This document shows, piece by piece, positions 41,467 through 42,807 of a stretch of 42,807 bases of DNA. A program made the translations under genes and the position numbers. The number at the start of each line of letters is the position of its first letter. The first letter of the stretch is position 1. Where the stretch lies: contig JAGGYF010000031.1 of NCBI GenBank assembly GCA_021162685.1, forward strand, positions 1 to 42,807, in the 5' to 3' direction. Under the pieces are notes generated by a model that was not told where the DNA came from, made no database searches, and worked only from the letters and a program-made list of their open reading frames with translations. The DNA is from Candidatus Iainarchaeum sp. GTDB taxonomy: Archaea > B1Sed10-29 > WALL01.

Positions 41467-41672
41467 TCCACCACGCTATAATAATATTAAAAACTCATAT
41501 ATATTAGTTGTAGTTCAAGTATAATAAGCACAGAAACCGCAAACAAACAACCCATACCTCAGTATATATCTTATCCTAATACACTATCTTCCGCCTCAAA
41601 TCCCCTAGATTAACAGTAAGATATAGTAAAAAAGAGCACAACCCCGTATTGCTAGTATATCATATCAAAATA
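41467..41672. other. Intergenic space, promoter-like runs only
   Basis: This 206-base AT-rich stretch carries a TATA-like run near 41493-41503 for the minus-strand gene at 41466. I see no gene, RNA fold or repeat in the remainder. Confidence 0.5.
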
Positions 41673-42038
41673 TTATACAACCCTTAGCGTGGCAGTGGTT
41701 TTCACCTGTCCTGTTGCTTTGTCAAACCTTACCTCATGTTCCCTAACTGTTATCTCAATATTATAGCTACCTGGCTGGATATTATACTTCCCATATATCT
41801 TGAATATAGCATCCTTTGATTGATTAGGCTCTATTCCCCCTAATCTGACCCTTTTCTCCTTTAGCAGGTTTTCTCCTACAAAATTCAGGACAAATGGCAA
41901 TTTTACACTAACAGAGTAGTTCTTTGCAGTATTGCTCCTATTCTTTACCTCAACTGCAAGGATCACTGTTTCCTTTCTTCCAGCAACCATTCTCAATGGC
42001 GTAAAACTTGTTCTGACGCGCATCTGCGGCTCTTCCAT
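41673..42038 (-). CDS. Ig-like beta-sandwich domain protein (cytosolic)
   Basis: The 121-residue protein has the alternating strand pattern of an Ig-like/CARDB-type sandwich: KETVILAVEVKNRSNTAKNY, VSVKLPFVLNFV, GGIEPNQSKDAIFKIYGKY and PGSYNIEITVREHEV. There is no signal peptide or membrane segment, which is unusual because such domains are mostly outside the cell. ATG 42038 follows AAGGTGG; a TTG three bases earlier is also in frame. It diverges from the winged-helix gene at 42084. Confidence 0.6.
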   Translation of the reverse strand: MEEPQMRVRTSFTPLRMVAGRKETVILAVEVKNRSNTAKNYSVSVKLPFVLNFVGENLLKEKRVRLGGIEPNQSKDAIFKIYGKYNIQPGSYNIEITVREHEVRFDKATGQVKTTATLRVV

Positions 42039-42049
42039 CAAACCACCTT

Positions 42050-42059
42050 ACTATTTATA
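42050..42059 (+). promoter_or_regulatory. TATA-like element before the 42084 gene
   Basis: CTATTTATAC lies about 29 bases before ATG 42084, with no ribosome binding site between them, so the mRNA is probably leaderless. Confidence 0.45.
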
Positions 42060-42083
42060 CATCTTCTTAGAATAAATACCCAT

Positions 42084-42536
42084 ATGATTCCAGAAAGGGA
42101 GTATATTAAGAGAAGATATATAATAAGGGATATGCGCTACCCAACAAGCGTGAAACTAACAAAGAATTCACTACTTAGATGGTTCTGTCTGAGCATTGGA
42201 TTGCTTTCTGAGGACGAGTCACGGCAGAGTGTAGTACCTATTCTTGATGCATTTTTACACCTACAACTAAGTGAGAGAAGGAACCCAACTATACCAGAGA
42301 TTGCAGAACTAGCAAAACAGCCAGAAAAGGCAGTTAGATACCATATGAATAAACTTGTAGACCTAGGCATTGTAGAGACAAATTCTAGGCAATATAGGTT
42401 TGTGCTGGATGAGCAATCTGATACCCTAGACCTTGTTGAGTCCTTCAAACAGCATTTCTCAAAAAACGTGGAAAAAACCCTGAAAAACATAGAGAAGGCA
42501 GTTTCAGAAATCCAACGCCAGTATAGCCAAGGTTAA
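42084..42536 (+). CDS. Winged-helix protein with C-terminal coiled coil
   Basis: The 150-residue protein has a helical N-terminal part, a winged helix at about 70-115 (NPTIPEIAELAKQPEKAVRY, HMNKLVDLGIVETNSRQYRF) and a C-terminal coiled coil (LVESFKQHFSKNVEKTLKNI). It is probably an ArsR/MarR-type regulator that dimerises through the tail. It is the last gene in the window. Confidence 0.75.
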   Translation: MIPEREYIKRRYIIRDMRYPTSVKLTKNSLLRWFCLSIGLLSEDESRQSVVPILDAFLHLQLSERRNPTIPEIAELAKQPEKAVRYHMNKLVDLGIVETNSRQYRFVLDEQSDTLDLVESFKQHFSKNVEKTLKNIEKAVSEIQRQYSQG

Positions 42537-42807
42537 ACAGCAAAAAAACCCTAAAAAATATCACTTTTTAGATAAGCAATATTTTAGCTTAAATTCAGAT
42601 TATATTAGAAAAAATAAGACTGTATAGTATAAAACAGCGTAAAATAAGGTTTTAATACAAAATAAAACAATATCTTACTGTTTTTACGAAAAGAAGTGCT
42701 ATTCTTCCCTATCCTATTTTTGGGCATAAAACATACTTGTAAGAAGAATTCTTTTAAAAGAAGCTTTTTTAAAATATTCTTCATAAATATATTATAACAT
42801 AGTATAT
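42537..42807. other. AT-rich stretch without a gene
   Basis: I see no gene in these 271 bases. They hold A/T runs and short palindromes such as AAGAATTCTT and AGAAGCTTTTTT near 42745-42770, which could be promoter or terminator sequence of a gene beyond the window. Confidence 0.5.

Overview
The window is archaeal. It encodes RpoK, prefoldin alpha, eIF6, ribosomal proteins LX, L31e, L39e, S19e and S17e, RNase P subunit Rpp21, PDCD5, archaeal-type DnaG, Pus10, HerA-NurA, PurP and an archaeal initiator tRNA. The DNA is AT-rich and genes are packed with TAATG, ATGA and TGATG junctions. TTG and GTG starts are fairly common. Ribosome binding sites look like GGTGA or GAGGTG, and some genes appear leaderless, with a TATA box 25-30 nt before the start codon. 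I cannot name the lineage; a euryarchaeal or DPANN-type genome would fit.

Layout. 1-12.5 kb (+): purine biosynthesis, running purB (partial), a UPF0173 hydrolase, purM, purL, purQ, then purC, guaAB, guaAA, two purP paralogues and purH. A frameshifted gene remnant separates the two blocks. 12.6-13.9 kb: a DUF72 protein, a small membrane protein and UPF0248. 13.9-22.4 kb (-): UPF0047, then a long translation and secretion cluster transcribed rps19e, pdcd5, rpl39e, rpl31e, eif6, rplX, pfdA, ftsY, srp54, phosphodiesterase, pus10, prepilin peptidase, with the RNase P gene rnp4 just upstream. 22.5-24.1 kb: small membrane proteins, a decayed D-2-hydroxyacid dehydrogenase gene and tRNA-Val(TAC). 24.1-29.1 kb (-): dnaG with UPF0292 and UPF0235, preceded by a two-hairpin H/ACA guide RNA that I recognise from structure, then CBS-domain proteins, a 36-residue zinc-ribbon protein, a cyclase-family protein, pth2 and HIT. 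29.1-31.7 kb (+): nurA-herA. 31.7-35.5 kb: thiC facing rpoK-rps17e-glycosyltransferase-antiporter, then initiator tRNA-Met. 35.5-38.9 kb: an Ogt-like protein, an HTH protein, an unknown gene with its own operator-like inverted repeat, NAD kinase, a PRC-barrel protein and a TraB-like protein.

38.8-42.8 kb is an accessory regulatory region. It has four winged-helix-like genes, several unrecognised small proteins, a 22-bp perfect palindrome, paired TGTCA/TGACA operator-like boxes and a 300-bp array holding seven exact copies of CTCTCACTTTT. This array, the H/ACA RNA in the dnaG leader and the two decayed genes are the least expected content. No CRISPR array, insertion sequence or rRNA gene was seen.

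How the genes combine: the purine genes cover FGAM synthesis through IMP and on to GMP, with both PurP and PurH available for the AICAR formylation step. The minus-strand cluster joins ribosome assembly and factors to co-translational membrane targeting (SRP54/FtsY). HerA-NurA serves DNA end processing.
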